Position numbers and translations under genes: made by a program. Under the pieces are notes generated by a model, which worked only from the letters and a program-made list of their open reading frames with translations, did no database searches and had not been told where the DNA came from. Of a stretch of DNA of 64,000 nucleotides, positions 54,459 through 63,978 are shown piece after piece (the stretch's first letter is position 1; the number at the start of each line of letters is the position of its first letter). The DNA comes from Sphaerisporangium perillae (lineage in GTDB: Bacteria; Actinomycetota; Actinomycetes; Streptosporangiales; Streptosporangiaceae). Location of the stretch: positions 95,000-158,999 of the forward strand of contig NZ_JALLPO010000022.1 of assembly GCF_023276435.1 (NCBI RefSeq), written 5' to 3'.

Positions 54459-56600
54459 CTACGACATCCCCGGGAGCGTTCGGACGAGCAGGTCGATGAG
54501 CTTGATGCCGATGAACGGCGCGATGACGCCACCGAGCCCGTAAACGTAGAGATTGCGGCTGAGCAGCGCGGAGGCGCTGGAGGGTTTGTATCGGACACCG
54601 CGCATGGCCAGCGGGATCAGCGCGACGATGATGATCGCGTTGAAGATGACCGCGGACAGGATCGCCGACTGCGGGCTCGCCAGGCGCATGACGTTCAGCA
54701 CGTCCAGGCCGGGATAGACCACCGCGAAGATCGCGGGGATGATCGCGAAGTACTTGGCGATGTCGTTGGCGATGGAGAACGTCGTCAGCGCCCCGCGCGT
54801 GATGAGCAGCTGCTTGCCGATCTGGACGATCTCGATGAGCTTCGTGGGGTTGGAGTCCAGGTCGACCATGTTCCCGGCCTCCTTGGCGGCCGAGGTGCCG
54901 GTGTTCATCGCGACGCCGACGTCGGCCTGGGCCAGGGCGGGGGCGTCGTTGGTGCCGTCGCCGGTCATCGCGACCAGCCGGCCGCCCTGCTGCTCCTGCC
55001 TGATCAGGGCGAGCTTGTCCTCGGGGGTCGCCTCGGCGAGGTAGTCGTCCACGCCGGCCTCATCGGCGATGGCCCTCGCGGTCAGCGGGTTGTCCCCCGT
55101 GATCATGACAGTGCGGATGCCCATCCGGCGCATGTGGTCGAACCGTTCGCGCATGCCCTGCTTGACGACGTCCTTGAGGTGGATCACGCCGAGCACCCGG
55201 GCCGTGCCGTCGGCGACCTCGCCGACGACCAGAGGGGTGCCGCCGGAGCCGGAGATGCCGTCGACCAGGTGGCCGACGTCCTCGGTGGGGTGGCCGCCGT
55301 GGTCGCGCACCCACTTCATCACCGCGGTCGCGGCGCCCTTGCGCACCTCGCGGCCGTCGATGTCGACCCCGGACATGCGGGTCTGGGCGGTGAAGGGCAC
55401 CCAGGAGGCGTGGGCCAGCTCGCCCGGCGCGCGCTCGCGCAGCCCGTGGGCCTGCTTGGCGAACACCACGATCGAACGCCCTTCGGGGGTCTCGTCCGCG
55501 AGGCTGGACAGCTGCGCCGCGAGCGCCAGCTCCATCTCCTCGACCCCCGCGACCGGCACGAACTCGGCGGCCTGGCGGTTGCCCAAGGTGATGGTGCCGG
55601 TCTTGTCCAGCAGCAGGGTGCTCACGTCTCCGGCCGCCTCGACCGCGCGGCCGCTCATGGCGAGCACGTTGCGCTGGACGAGCCGGTCCATGCCGGCGAT
55701 GCCGATCGCCGACAGCAACGCCCCGATCGTGGTGGGGATCAGGCAGATCAGCAGCGACACCAGCACGATCCCGCTGACACCGTCGGCGGTCAGGGCGAGC
55801 GAGTCCGGGATGCCGGGGTTGGTGTTCCTGGCGTAGATGGCCATCGGCTGCATGGTGACGGTCGCGATCAGGAAGACGATCGTCAGCGCGGCCAGCAGGA
55901 TGTTCAGCGCGACCTCGTTGGGGGTCTTCTGCCTGCTGGCGCCCTCGACCAGGGCGATCATGCGGTCGACGAAACTCTCGCCCGGCTTCTGGGTGATCCG
56001 CACGATGATCCGGTCCGACAGCACCTTGGTGCCGCCGGTCACCGCCGAGCGGTCACCGCCGGACTCGCGGATCACCGGGGCGGACTCGCCGGTGATGGCG
56101 GACTCGTCCACGCTGGCGATGCCCTCCACCACGTCGCCGTCGCCCGGGATGATCTGTCCGGCCTCGACGATGACGAGGTCGCCCCGAGCCAGGTCGGCCG
56201 CGCTGACGGTCTCGAAGGAGACCTTCTCGTGCCCCGGCTCCCATTCGGTGAGCCGCCGGGCGGTGGTGCCGCGCTTGGCCGCGCGCAGCGTGGCGGCCTG
56301 CGCCTTGCCCCGGCCCTCGGCCACGGCCTCGGCCAGGTTGGCGAACAGGACCGTCAGCCATAGCCAGAGGACGATCGCCCAGGCGAAGACCGACGGGTCC
56401 TCGATCGCGAGGACGGTGCTGAAGGCCGCGCCGATCTCGACGACCAGCATGACGGGGTTGCGCCACAGCGTGAACGGGTTCAGCTTGCGGAACGCGCCGG
56501 GCAGCGACGTGTAGAGCTGGCGGGGATCGAGCACGCCGGCGCCGACCTTGCCGCCGTTGCCGAGCGTACGGCTCGAGGTGCCGAGCACAGAGGGCGGCAT
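54459..56600 (-). CDS. kdpB: K+-transporting P-type ATPase subunit KdpB
   Basis: P-type ATPase of 713 residues that energises K+ uptake through KdpA. The TGES motif is at 170-173, phosphorylation motif DKTGT at 332-336 and the hinge [16 protein letters not shown] in the C-terminal third. Seven or so membrane helices; ITGDNPLTA is present. Its start is 2 bases from the kdpA stop and its stop touches kdpC. Confidence 0.97.
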   Translation of the reverse strand: MPPSVLGTSSRTLGNGGKVGAGVLDPRQLYTSLPGAFRKLNPFTLWRNPVMLVVEIGAAFSTVLAIEDPSVFAWAIVLWLWLTVLFANLAEAVAEGRGKAQAATLRAAKRGTTARRLTEWEPGHEKVSFETVSAADLARGDLVIVEAGQIIPGDGDVVEGIASVDESAITGESAPVIRESGGDRSAVTGGTKVLSDRIIVRITQKPGESFVDRMIALVEGASRQKTPNEVALNILLAALTIVFLIATVTMQPMAIYARNTNPGIPDSLALTADGVSGIVLVSLLICLIPTTIGALLSAIGIAGMDRLVQRNVLAMSGRAVEAAGDVSTLLLDKTGTITLGNRQAAEFVPVAGVEEMELALAAQLSSLADETPEGRSIVVFAKQAHGLRERAPGELAHASWVPFTAQTRMSGVDIDGREVRKGAATAVMKWVRDHGGHPTEDVGHLVDGISGSGGTPLVVGEVADGTARVLGVIHLKDVVKQGMRERFDHMRRMGIRTVMITGDNPLTARAIADEAGVDDYLAEATPEDKLALIRQEQQGGRLVAMTGDGTNDAPALAQADVGVAMNTGTSAAKEAGNMVDLDSNPTKLIEIVQIGKQLLITRGALTTFSIANDIAKYFAIIPAIFAVVYPGLDVLNVMRLASPQSAILSAVIFNAIIIVALIPLAMRGVRYKPSSASALLSRNLYVYGLGGVIAPFIGIKLIDLLVRTLPGMS

Positions 56601-56601
56601 G

Positions 56602-58263
56602 TCAGGAAAGTCCTTCTGCGAGCGGTCCGAGCGCCAGCGCGGGGAGGAACGTCAGGGCGACCAGGATGATCGTGACGCCGACGACCATGCCGACGAACTG
56701 CGCCCGGTGGGTCGGCAGCGTGCCCGCCGACGCGGGGACGGGGGCCTGCCGCGCCAGGGAGCCGGCCAGGGCGAGCACGAAGACGATCGGCAGGAACCGG
56801 CCCAGCACCATGCACAGCCCGAGCGCCACGTCGTACCAGGGGGTCCCGGCGGTCAGGCCGCCGAAGGCCGAGCCGTTGTTGTTCGAGACGCTGGTGAAGG
56901 CGTACAGGACCTCGGAGAAGCCGTGCGGGCCGCTGTTCAGCATGGCGGCCCGCTGCTCGGGCGAGCCCATGGCCAGGGCCGTACCGCTCAGCACCAGAGC
57001 GGGAGTGACCAGGAAGTACAGCGACGCCAGCTTGATCTCCCGCGCGCCGATCTTCTTGCCGAGGTACTCGGGCGTGCGGCCGACCATGAGCCCGGCCACG
57101 AACACCGTGATCACCGCGAGGATCAGCATCCCGTACAGGCCCGAGCCGGTGCCGCCGGGCGCGACCTCGCCCAGCATCATGTTGAACAGCGTCATCATCC
57201 CGCCGAGCGGCGTGAAGGAATCGTGGGCGGAGTTGACCGCGCCCGTGCTGGTCAGCGTGGTCGGGGCGGCGAACGTGGCGGAGCCGGGGACGCCGAACCG
57301 GACCTCCTTGCCCTCCATGGCCGCGCCCACGGCCTGTGGCACGGTCGCCTCACCGGCCAGCTCGAACACGTTGGTCAGCACGACGCTCGCCAGGGCGATC
57401 ACGGCCATCACGGCCAGGATCGCCCGGCCCTGGCGGAGCTGGCCGACCATCCTGCCGAAGGTCCGCGGCAGCGCGAACGGGATCACCAGGAGCAGGAAGA
57501 CCTCCAGCCAGTTGGTCCAGCCCGTGGCGTTCTCGAACGGGTGCGCCGAGTTGACGTTGTAGAAGCCGCCGCCGTTGGTGCCCAGCTCCTTGATGGCCTC
57601 CTGGCCGGCCACGGGCCCGCCGGGGATGAGCTGGGTGCCGCCGGTCAGCGTGGTGACCTCGTGCGGCGCGGCGAAGTTCTGCACGATGCCGCCCGCCACC
57701 AGGACCAGCGCGGCGACGAAGGCGATCGGCAGCAGGATGCGCAGCGTGCCGCGCACCAGATCGACCCAGAAGTTGCCGAGCAGCTCGGTCCGGTTCCTGG
57801 CGAAGCCGCGTACGAGCGCCATGGCCACCGCCATGCCCACCGCGGCCGAGACGAAGTTCTGCACGGCCAGCCCGGCCATCTGCACCAGGTAGCCCATCGT
57901 GGACTCCCCCGCGTAGGCCTGCCAGTTGGTGTTGGTCACAAAGCTGACCGCCGTGTTCCAGGCGACGTGGTCGGGCACCGGGGGGAGGCCCAGGCCGAGG
58001 AACAGCCTGTCCTGGAGGCGCTGCAGGCCGTACAGCGCGAGGACGGAGACCACGGAGAACGCCAGCAGGCTGCGGGCGTAGACGGCCCATCGTTGCTCGG
58101 CGCCGGGATGCACGCCGATCAGGCGGTAGACGCCGCGCTCGACGAGGCTGTGCCGGGTGCCGGTGTAGACCCGGTACATGTAGTCGCCCAGCGGGCGATG
58201 GGAGAGCGCCAGGGCGATGATCAGCGAGGCGATGAAGAGGACCCCGGCGGTGGTCGCGCTCAT
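56602..58263 (-). CDS. kdpA: K+-transporting ATPase subunit KdpA
   Basis: Protein of 553 residues with about ten membrane helices. The four selectivity-loop regions of the SKT fold are recognisable: [32 protein letters not shown], the [12 protein letters not shown] loop and [15 protein letters not shown]. It forms the K+ channel-like pathway of the complex. The start overlaps kdpF by one base (TGATG). Confidence 0.97.
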   Translation of the reverse strand: MSATTAGVLFIASLIIALALSHRPLGDYMYRVYTGTRHSLVERGVYRLIGVHPGAEQRWAVYARSLLAFSVVSVLALYGLQRLQDRLFLGLGLPPVPDHVAWNTAVSFVTNTNWQAYAGESTMGYLVQMAGLAVQNFVSAAVGMAVAMALVRGFARNRTELLGNFWVDLVRGTLRILLPIAFVAALVLVAGGIVQNFAAPHEVTTLTGGTQLIPGGPVAGQEAIKELGTNGGGFYNVNSAHPFENATGWTNWLEVFLLLVIPFALPRTFGRMVGQLRQGRAILAVMAVIALASVVLTNVFELAGEATVPQAVGAAMEGKEVRFGVPGSATFAAPTTLTSTGAVNSAHDSFTPLGGMMTLFNMMLGEVAPGGTGSGLYGMLILAVITVFVAGLMVGRTPEYLGKKIGAREIKLASLYFLVTPALVLSGTALAMGSPEQRAAMLNSGPHGFSEVLYAFTSVSNNNGSAFGGLTAGTPWYDVALGLCMVLGRFLPIVFVLALAGSLARQAPVPASAGTLPTHRAQFVGMVVGVTIILVALTFLPALALGPLAEGLS

Positions 58264-58352
58264 CAGAAGCGCTCGGCGAACAGCAGGGCCACGACCATGA
58301 AGACCACCAGGGCGGCGGCCACCACCAGGCCGGCGGCGTTGACGGCGCTCAC
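58263..58352 (-). CDS. kdpF: KdpF small subunit
   Basis: 29 residues, GTG start ([20 protein letters not shown], then ALLFAERF). One membrane helix with the ERF/ERF-like end typical of KdpF, which stabilises KdpFABC. Its GTG overlaps the stop of a preceding 27-residue membrane peptide in GTGA. Confidence 0.92.
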   Translation of the reverse strand: MSAVNAAGLVVAAALVVFMVVALLFAERF

Positions 58353-58432
58353 AGGCGCTCCACCGCGCTCACGACCAGCCTGACGATCGCGAAGACGGCG
58401 ATCGTCAGGGCCACGAAGATGACGTCGGCCAT
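58349..58432 (-). CDS. 27-residue membrane micro-protein preceding kdpF
   Basis: [20 protein letters not shown] followed by VSAVERL: one hydrophobic helix with a basic/acidic end, similar in size and style to KdpF but distinct (ends ERL). GAGGAG lies 5 bases before the ATG, which is excellent. Its stop overlaps kdpF by 4 bases, so it is translated with the operon. Similar peptides precede kdpF in other actinomycetes as far as I recall; none has a known function. Confidence 0.75.
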   Translation of the reverse strand: MADVIFVALTIAVFAIVRLVVSAVERL

Positions 58433-58446
58433 CCGCACTCCTCAGA

Positions 58447-58479
58447 TACGGGTCGACCGGCCGCCGGTCGTACGGGTCG
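58447..58479. promoter_or_regulatory. Palindrome with flanking direct repeats upstream of the kdp operon
   Basis: CGACCGGC-C-GCCGGTCG (58454-58470) is a perfect 17-bp dyad; TACGGGTCG flanks it on both sides (58447-58455, 58471-58479). It fills the 48-base gap between the acyl-CoA dehydrogenase stop and the first kdp peptide. It could be a KdpE operator or a terminator/antiterminator hairpin for read-through. Confidence 0.5.
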
Positions 58480-58480
58480 C

Positions 58481-59626
58481 TCAGAAGCCGAAGGAGCGGC
58501 CGATGATCTCCTTCATGATCTCGGTCGTGCCGCCGTAGATGGTCTGCACGCGGCTGTCCATCCACGCCTTCGCGACCGGATACTCCGTCATGTACCCGTA
58601 CCCGCCGTGCAGTTGGAGGCAACGGTCGATGACCTTGTGCTGGAGCTCCGTCGTCCACCACTTTGCCTTCGCGGCGTCCACGACCGTGAGCTCCTTGGCG
58701 TTGAGCGCGCGGATGCACTTGTCCACGTAGTGGCGGGCGATCTCCACCTCGGTCGACAGCTCGGCGATGACGAAGCGGGTGTTCTGGAAGGCGCCGATGT
58801 TCCGGCCGAACGCCTTGCGGGTCTTGCAGTACTCGATGGTCGTCTCCAGCACCGACTCCGCCGCCGCCACCGCCGCCACCGCGATCGACAGCCGCTCCTG
58901 CGGAAGGTTCGCCATGAGCTGGAAGAAGCCCTGCCCCTCCTCCTCGCCGAGACGGTTGGCCACCGGGACGTGGACGTTCTCGAAGAACAGCTCGGCGGTG
59001 TCCTGCGCGTGCATGCCGATCTTGTCCAGGTTGCGGCCCCGGGAGAAGCCGTCCATTCCGCGCTCGACGACCATGAGCGTGGTGCCACGCGCCCCCGCCG
59101 ACGGGTCGGTCTTGGCCACGACCACGACCAGGTCGGAGTTGATGCCGTTCGTGATGAACGTCTTCTGCCCGTTGACGACGTAGTGGTCGCCCTCGAGGAC
59201 CGCCGACGTCTTGATGCCCTGCAGGTCGCTGCCGGCGCCGGGCTCCGTCATGCCGATCGCCGTGATCAGCTCGCCCGAGGCGAAGCCGGGGAGCCAGCGC
59301 TGCTTCTGCTCGTCGTTGGTGAGATCGACCATGTACGGAGCCATGATGTCGTTGTGCAGCCCGAAGCCGAGACCGGTCGCACCGAACCTCATGATCTCTT
59401 CGACGATGACCGCGTTGTAGCGGAAGTCGGTGATCCCGGAGCCGCCGTACTCCTCGGGAACCGAGAAGCCGAATATCCCCAGCTCACCGGCCTTCTTCCA
59501 CACCTCGCGCGGGATGATCCCGTCCTTCTCCCACTGCGCGTGGTGCGGTGCGACCTCGCGGGTCATGAACTCGCGCACGGTCTCGCGGAAGAGCAGATGC
59601 TCCTCCTCGAAGAGGTCTCGCTGCAT
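58481..59626 (-). CDS. Acyl-CoA dehydrogenase
   Basis: FAD enzyme of 381 residues. FAD-binding motifs AIGMTEPGAGSDLQGIKT and ITNGINSDLVVVVAKTD lie in the middle domain, QLHGGYGYMTEYPVAK and the catalytic Glu in YGGTTEIMKEIIG near the end. It oxidises an acyl-CoA to enoyl-CoA with electron transfer to ETF. The ATG (MQRDLFEEEH) has AAGGAGG 7 bases upstream. The kdp operon follows within 48 bases, but a shared function is unlikely. Confidence 0.94.
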   Translation of the reverse strand: MQRDLFEEEHLLFRETVREFMTREVAPHHAQWEKDGIIPREVWKKAGELGIFGFSVPEEYGGSGITDFRYNAVIVEEIMRFGATGLGFGLHNDIMAPYMVDLTNDEQKQRWLPGFASGELITAIGMTEPGAGSDLQGIKTSAVLEGDHYVVNGQKTFITNGINSDLVVVVAKTDPSAGARGTTLMVVERGMDGFSRGRNLDKIGMHAQDTAELFFENVHVPVANRLGEEEGQGFFQLMANLPQERLSIAVAAVAAAESVLETTIEYCKTRKAFGRNIGAFQNTRFVIAELSTEVEIARHYVDKCIRALNAKELTVVDAAKAKWWTTELQHKVIDRCLQLHGGYGYMTEYPVAKAWMDSRVQTIYGGTTEIMKEIIGRSFGF

Positions 59627-59829
59627 TCTCTTCCTCCTTGGGGGTACGGCACCAGAATACGATTCTGGTGCTCGGCGGGGCATGGCACCCCTTGCCTCCA
59701 GGTACACCCCGCTACGTCACAAATCAGCCACGTTCCGCATCATCGGCTCATCCGTAAGCCCGCCATAAGTGTTGAAAGTCATACGATCTACCTCGGCCCG
59801 CCACGGGCCGCGGGGTGATCGGAGGCGAC

Positions 59830-61218
59830 GTGAACGGGTGGAGTTCCAGAACTCGCAGATCACTGGCGGCGGTGGGCTTAGCCGCCTCTGCGAGCTTTGT
59901 AGCCCTCCCGGCAGCTCCGAGTGCAGCCGATACGACCTCCTACAGATTCCAGTACACGTGCAGTAACGGTGCTTTTCTGCCGGCGCCGCAGCCCCGAAAG
60001 ATCGAAGTAGAAGTCTCGGTCCCCAAGACGGTGCATGTGGGCGAACGCATACCGCTGGAGTGGACGGTTCTGGGTCAGTCCCCGCTGGTGTCATCCGCGA
60101 AGCTCGCGGCAGGGGGCCGGCTCTCGGTCACCGGCACCGTCGACGTGACCGGTCTTTGGCAGGGCCAACTCGATTCCACAGGCAGCAAGGACGAGGGCGA
60201 ACTCGGTCCCGGTGCCATTCTGGAATTGCCTGCTGCCATCTCAGGTTCGGTCGCCACTTCTAAAGAAGGCAAGCTTTCCATCACACCCCGAGACCTGGTG
60301 TTCGATTTCACTCCTCCTGCGGAGACAGTCCCTATCAATGACACGGCCAACCTGAAAGAACCGACGAATCTGGAGCAGGGGCCGATCACTTACGCTGGTG
60401 ATTGGGTGTACGCGGGCAACCGCGCGGGGCTGGGCGACCATGACGAGGACGTGCACGCCGCCACCGATGTCGATGCCAAGGCGACGGTCACTTTTGTGGG
60501 GACCGGTATCGAGTTCCTCGCCGAGCAAGCCGACAACATGGGAAAAGTGCGGATCTCGGTCGACCCGTCAAACGGAACCGACGTGACCGTGGTGAACGCC
60601 TATGCGAAAGGCGTTCCCCATGAGCATCCGTTGACTCAGCAGCTCCTGTGGTCAAAGACCGATCTGCCGTATGACCGGCATACGGTCACGTTCGAGAAGG
60701 TGCCAGATGTCCAGGGTGAGGGTCCGTATATGGTCATGGACCGCTTCAATTTGATCACCGGCGTCCTCAAGAGCCCTCCGAAGTACTTCAAAACCACATG
60801 CAAATACATGGGAGAAGCCAGCCTTGCGACCGTGGACGTCCTGCCAGCCTCCAACAATGGCGGTAACGACAACAACGGGACCGGGGGGAACGGGCAGGTC
60901 ACTGATGGGGATGACTCGGTTCGGGGGGTAGTCATTGTTCCAGGGGACGGATCTGGGCATGGGGCTCCTACGGCTACCGCTAGCCCGACGCCCAAGGCGA
61001 CGAAGACCACCAAGAAGCCGAAGCCCAGTACGACTCCTCAGGTGCGGGTGACGCCGAAGGGCGGAGCGCATACGGGTGAGGCTCCGGAGCACGACACCTC
61101 GGCCCCGGCCCTGATCGGGTACGGCACCGCGCTGACGCTGGGCGGGCTGGTGGGCGGTCTCGCGCTCAGACGCCGCCGCGCGGCGCACAGGACCCTGGGC
61201 CGAGGGAACGCGGGTTGA
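59830..61218 (+). CDS. Secreted, C-terminally anchored wall protein (likely sortase substrate)
   Basis: Protein of 462 residues: signal peptide (basic RTRRS, hydrophobic to about 30), an N-terminal beta domain (about 35-175), a galactose-binding-like beta sandwich (about 190-320; RAGLGDHDEDVHAATD, TVTFVGTGIEFLAE), a Gly/Asn/Asp linker, a Thr/Lys/Pro-rich wall-spanning stretch (about 370-405), then PKGGAHTGE (409-417), a hydrophobic helix (about 425-446) and an Arg tail. This is the sorting-signal layout without LPXTG. The following sortase overlaps it by 4 bases. I used the GTG with GGAGG before it; a GTG 5 codons upstream is possible. Confidence 0.8.
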   Translation: MNGWSSRTRRSLAAVGLAASASFVALPAAPSAADTTSYRFQYTCSNGAFLPAPQPRKIEVEVSVPKTVHVGERIPLEWTVLGQSPLVSSAKLAAGGRLSVTGTVDVTGLWQGQLDSTGSKDEGELGPGAILELPAAISGSVATSKEGKLSITPRDLVFDFTPPAETVPINDTANLKEPTNLEQGPITYAGDWVYAGNRAGLGDHDEDVHAATDVDAKATVTFVGTGIEFLAEQADNMGKVRISVDPSNGTDVTVVNAYAKGVPHEHPLTQQLLWSKTDLPYDRHTVTFEKVPDVQGEGPYMVMDRFNLITGVLKSPPKYFKTTCKYMGEASLATVDVLPASNNGGNDNNGTGGNGQVTDGDDSVRGVVIVPGDGSGHGAPTATASPTPKATKTTKKPKPSTTPQVRVTPKGGAHTGEAPEHDTSAPALIGYGTALTLGGLVGGLALRRRRAAHRTLGRGNAG

Positions 61219-62078
61219 GCGCGCCGGAACCACCCGGCCCCAAGGCCACGGGTGACGACGCTTCGGGCGCTCGTAGATCATGGAAGAGGGCCCTGCTCCC
61301 GGTGGCGCTGACGGTCGGGTCCCTCGCGGGGATCGGAGCCGTGATGGCCGGCACGCTGGCCTACCTCTCGCCCGCGCAGGACGCCGCATCGGCGGCCGGC
61401 GCGGAACCGACGCCGTTCACGGCCCAGGTGGCCCCGGTCGACGTCACCGGCGACCCGCCCCAGGACGGCTCGCCCGCCATCGACCCCGGTACCGACCCGG
61501 CGGCGGCAGGCGGCGTGGCGACGGTCGGCCCGGGGGGAGTGAACGCCCCCCTCGTCGAGGCCGCACCGGCCGCGTCGCCGCCGTCCCCCGCAGCCGTGCC
61601 GGTGACTCCGCTCCCCAAGTCCGCGCCGACGAGGATCCGCATCCCCGGGATCGGCGTGAACGCGCCGCTGACGTCGGTCGGGGTGGAGAAGAACGGCGAG
61701 ATCGAGGTGCCGCCGCTGAGCCGGCCGAAGCTGGCGGGCTGGTACCGGCTCGGACCCGCCCCCGGTGAGATGGGTCCGGCGGTGATCCTCGGTCATGTGA
61801 ACACCCGCGGTGGCCCGGCGGTGTTCAGCCGGCTGCGTGAACTGAAGCGCGGTGACAAGGTGACGGTGGTCCGGCAGGACGGTTCCACGGCGGAGTTCAC
61901 GGTCGACGGCGCGGAGCAGGCGAGCAAGAACCGGTTCCCGACGAAGCGCGTGTACGGGCACGTCGACCGGCCGAGCCTGCGGCTGATCACCTGTGGCGGG
62001 GTCTTCAACCCCAAGGCGCACAGCTACACCGACAACATCATCGTGTACGCGACCCTCTCGGCGTCCGCCCGCCGCTGA
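61215..62078 (+). CDS. Class F-type sortase
   Basis: Protein of 287 residues with an N-terminal membrane anchor (about 28-52), a long Ala/Pro linker and a sortase barrel from about 140. Catalytic His194 is in ILGHVNTRGGPAVFSRL and Cys260 in LRLITCGGVF; the third residue, Arg, is not obvious to me. The TRIRIPGIGVNAPLTSVGV start is typical of class F. TTG start overlaps the stop of the upstream secreted protein, which is probably its substrate. Sortases join proteins to the wall cross-bridge. Confidence 0.88.
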   Translation: MSAPEPPGPKATGDDASGARRSWKRALLPVALTVGSLAGIGAVMAGTLAYLSPAQDAASAAGAEPTPFTAQVAPVDVTGDPPQDGSPAIDPGTDPAAAGGVATVGPGGVNAPLVEAAPAASPPSPAAVPVTPLPKSAPTRIRIPGIGVNAPLTSVGVEKNGEIEVPPLSRPKLAGWYRLGPAPGEMGPAVILGHVNTRGGPAVFSRLRELKRGDKVTVVRQDGSTAEFTVDGAEQASKNRFPTKRVYGHVDRPSLRLITCGGVFNPKAHSYTDNIIVYATLSASARR

Positions 62079-62209
62079 CGTGTGCGGCACGCGGGTCCGG
62101 ATCGCTCGGTCGCCGAGGCTCCGGCCCGCCCTCGTGCCGCGTCGCGGATCGTCCCGCAGGCAGGCTCCGGGCACGGTGTCAGGCACGGAATCCCCGGGGC
62201 CGCCCGCCG

Positions 62210-62632
62210 TCATGTGCCGGGGGCGTCCGTCCGGACGAAGGCGGTGATCTCCACCTCCAGGACCGCGCCGGGGAGGAAGAGCCGGCTCACTTCCACGGTG
62301 GTGCTCGCGGGCGGCGGCGTGTCGCGGAACGCGCGCTGGCGCACCGCGCCGTAGCCCGGCAGGTCGCCGAGGTCGGTCATGAAGGTGCGGATGTGCATCA
62401 CGTCCGAGAAGGTCGCCCCGTGGGCGGCGAGGATGGATCCGATCAGCTCGAAGACGCGTTCCGACTGGGCGGTGACGTCGCCCGGGGCGACGACCTCCCC
62501 GGCGTCGTCGACGGCGACCTGCCCGGAGAGTACGAGCATCGTCCCGCCGCCGAGGTCGAGGCGTGCGACGTGGGAGAAGCGGTCGCCGTATGGCGCGGCG
62601 ACGGTCGCGGGGTTGTCCAGCGTCATGCGCAT
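62210..62632 (-). CDS. RidA-family protein
   Basis: Protein of 140 residues with a YjgF/RidA fold: LVLSGQVAVDDAGEVV, DVTAQSERVFELIGSILAAH, and the Arg/Glu region TFMTDLGDLPGYGAVRQRAF with the conserved end VEITAFV. The family deaminates reactive enamine/imine intermediates or serves related detoxification roles. I used the ATG with AAGGAG 6 bases before it; three in-frame starts lie further upstream. Divergent from the LysR gene. Confidence 0.85.
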   Translation of the reverse strand: MRMTLDNPATVAAPYGDRFSHVARLDLGGGTMLVLSGQVAVDDAGEVVAPGDVTAQSERVFELIGSILAAHGATFSDVMHIRTFMTDLGDLPGYGAVRQRAFRDTPPPASTTVEVSRLFLPGAVLEVEITAFVRTDAPGT

Positions 62633-62767
62633 GAGGTGCTCCTTGGCCATGAACGGGGAGAAGAGGGGACGGCGCGTCGCCATCACCCGCCGAAGACACT
62701 ACGGAGCGACAAGCCCCGCGACCAGCGAATGTCTGGCATATCCGACATGCCTAACTAGCATGGCCGC

Positions 62768-63670
62768 ATGCAAGTCGAATCCCTTGAGGTCTTCCGGACC
62801 GTCGCCCGATACGGCTCGATCACCACGGCGGCGCTGGCGCTGCGCTACACCCAGTCGGCGGTGTCCCGGCAGATCGCCACGCTCGAGGTCCAGGCGGGCG
62901 CGCGGCTGTTCGACCGGCTGCCGCGCGGGGTCGCGCTGACCGACGAGGGGCGGTGCCTGCTCCCGCACGCGGAGGCGGTGCTCGACCGGCTGGCCACCGC
63001 GCGCCTGGAGCTCGACGCGCTGCGCGGCCTGGGCGCCGGGCGGCTGCGGGTCGGAGCATTTCCCACCGCCGTCGCCGGGCTCGTGCCACAGGCGCTGGCC
63101 GCGTTCCGGGAGGCGCATCCCGGCGTCGTCCTGTCCCTGGTCGAGGGCCGCACGCCGGAACTGCTCGACCGGCTCCGCGCCGGGGAGGCCGACGTGGCCG
63201 TCGTCAGTGCGTCACCGGACCGGCCGGTCGACGCCACCAGGTTCGAGCTGCGCCACCTGCTCGACGAACACCTGATGGTCGCGGTGCCGCACGACCACCG
63301 GCTGGCCGGCAAGGGCACCGTACGCCTCGCGGACCTGGCCGAGGACGCCTTCATCGTCGGCTCGGCCACCGCGGAGGACACGCTGATGCGTGCCGACTTC
63401 CCGGCGGGCTTCAATCCCCGGGTCGACATCGTGGTCGCCGACTGGACCGGCAAGCTCGGCTGCGTGGCCGCCGGTCTCGGTGTCGCCCTCATGCCGGCGC
63501 TCGCGGTGCGCGCGACACCGGCCGACGTCGCCCTGCTGCGGCTGCACACGCAGGACGCGCCGGTACGCCAGGTCTTCGCGGCCACCGTCGCGGGGCGCGA
63601 CCCGCGCCCCGCGGTCACCCGGCTGCTCCACCACCTGGACGAGGCCACCGACCGGCTTCCCGTCTCCTGA
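62768..63670 (+). CDS. LysR-family transcriptional regulator
   Basis: Protein of 300 residues. Winged helix at 1-60 (VARYGSITTAALALRYTQSA, VSRQIATLEVQAGARLFDR), then a type II periplasmic-binding-like effector domain. LTRs usually control a divergent neighbour; here that is the RidA gene with a 135-base gap, which contains the pattern GCATATCCGACATGC, a possible T-N11-A-type site (AT-rich relative to its surroundings). Target and effector are unknown. Confidence 0.92.
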   Translation: MQVESLEVFRTVARYGSITTAALALRYTQSAVSRQIATLEVQAGARLFDRLPRGVALTDEGRCLLPHAEAVLDRLATARLELDALRGLGAGRLRVGAFPTAVAGLVPQALAAFREAHPGVVLSLVEGRTPELLDRLRAGEADVAVVSASPDRPVDATRFELRHLLDEHLMVAVPHDHRLAGKGTVRLADLAEDAFIVGSATAEDTLMRADFPAGFNPRVDIVVADWTGKLGCVAAGLGVALMPALAVRATPADVALLRLHTQDAPVRQVFAATVAGRDPRPAVTRLLHHLDEATDRLPVS

Positions 63671-63691
63671 CGGGGCCGCAGGCGGTTCATC

Positions 63692-63737
63692 GAATCTCCT
63701 TAAGCGTGGAGAGCCCTGCCTTCAGGCGGGGGAGGAT
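63692..63737 (+). mobile_element. IS605/IS607-like right-end motif without tnpB
   Basis: GAATCTCC and GGAGA flank a short hairpin; then CCCTGCC-TTCA-GGCGGGG forms a 7-bp stem (one G-U) ending in GGAGGAT. This arrangement is what ends IS605/IS607-type elements and the omega-RNA region of TnpB in actinomycetes. The preceding gene (LysR) ends 21 bases earlier, so tnpB and the left end are absent. The 263 bases to the window edge contain no gene I can support. Confidence 0.5.
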
Positions 63738-63925
63738 ACGCGGCCCGGTGTGGGAGTCCCCGGCCATAGGTGGTCGGGACGCAGTATGGCGAGCCCCCGC
63801 TCCACCGCGCGGGGCGGATCTCGCTGGGTAGCTTCCCCCCGGTCGCGGTCCCCTGGTTCCTCCGGTACGACGGCCCTGTTTCGCCCGGTAGGACGGTCAT
63901 CAACACGGCGCCGCGTCGGCGGGAC

Positions 63926-63978
63926 GCGGTACGGCGATGTCGGCGCCGCTGTACGTCGAGCAACGTGGCGAACGTTCG
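63926..63978. repeat. Interspersed repeat, partial copy C
   Basis: GCGGTACGGCGATGTCGGCG and the following CGCTGTACGTCGAG match the core of copies A and B (TACGGCGATG-CCGGCGCC and TACG-CGAG) with a similar GACGTTCG/AACGTTCG downstream. The upstream part is only weakly similar. Confidence 0.5.

Noticed and set aside
53454..56363. 969-codon plus-strand frame opposite kdpC and kdpB
   Set aside because: Shadow of the kdp genes in high-GC DNA.
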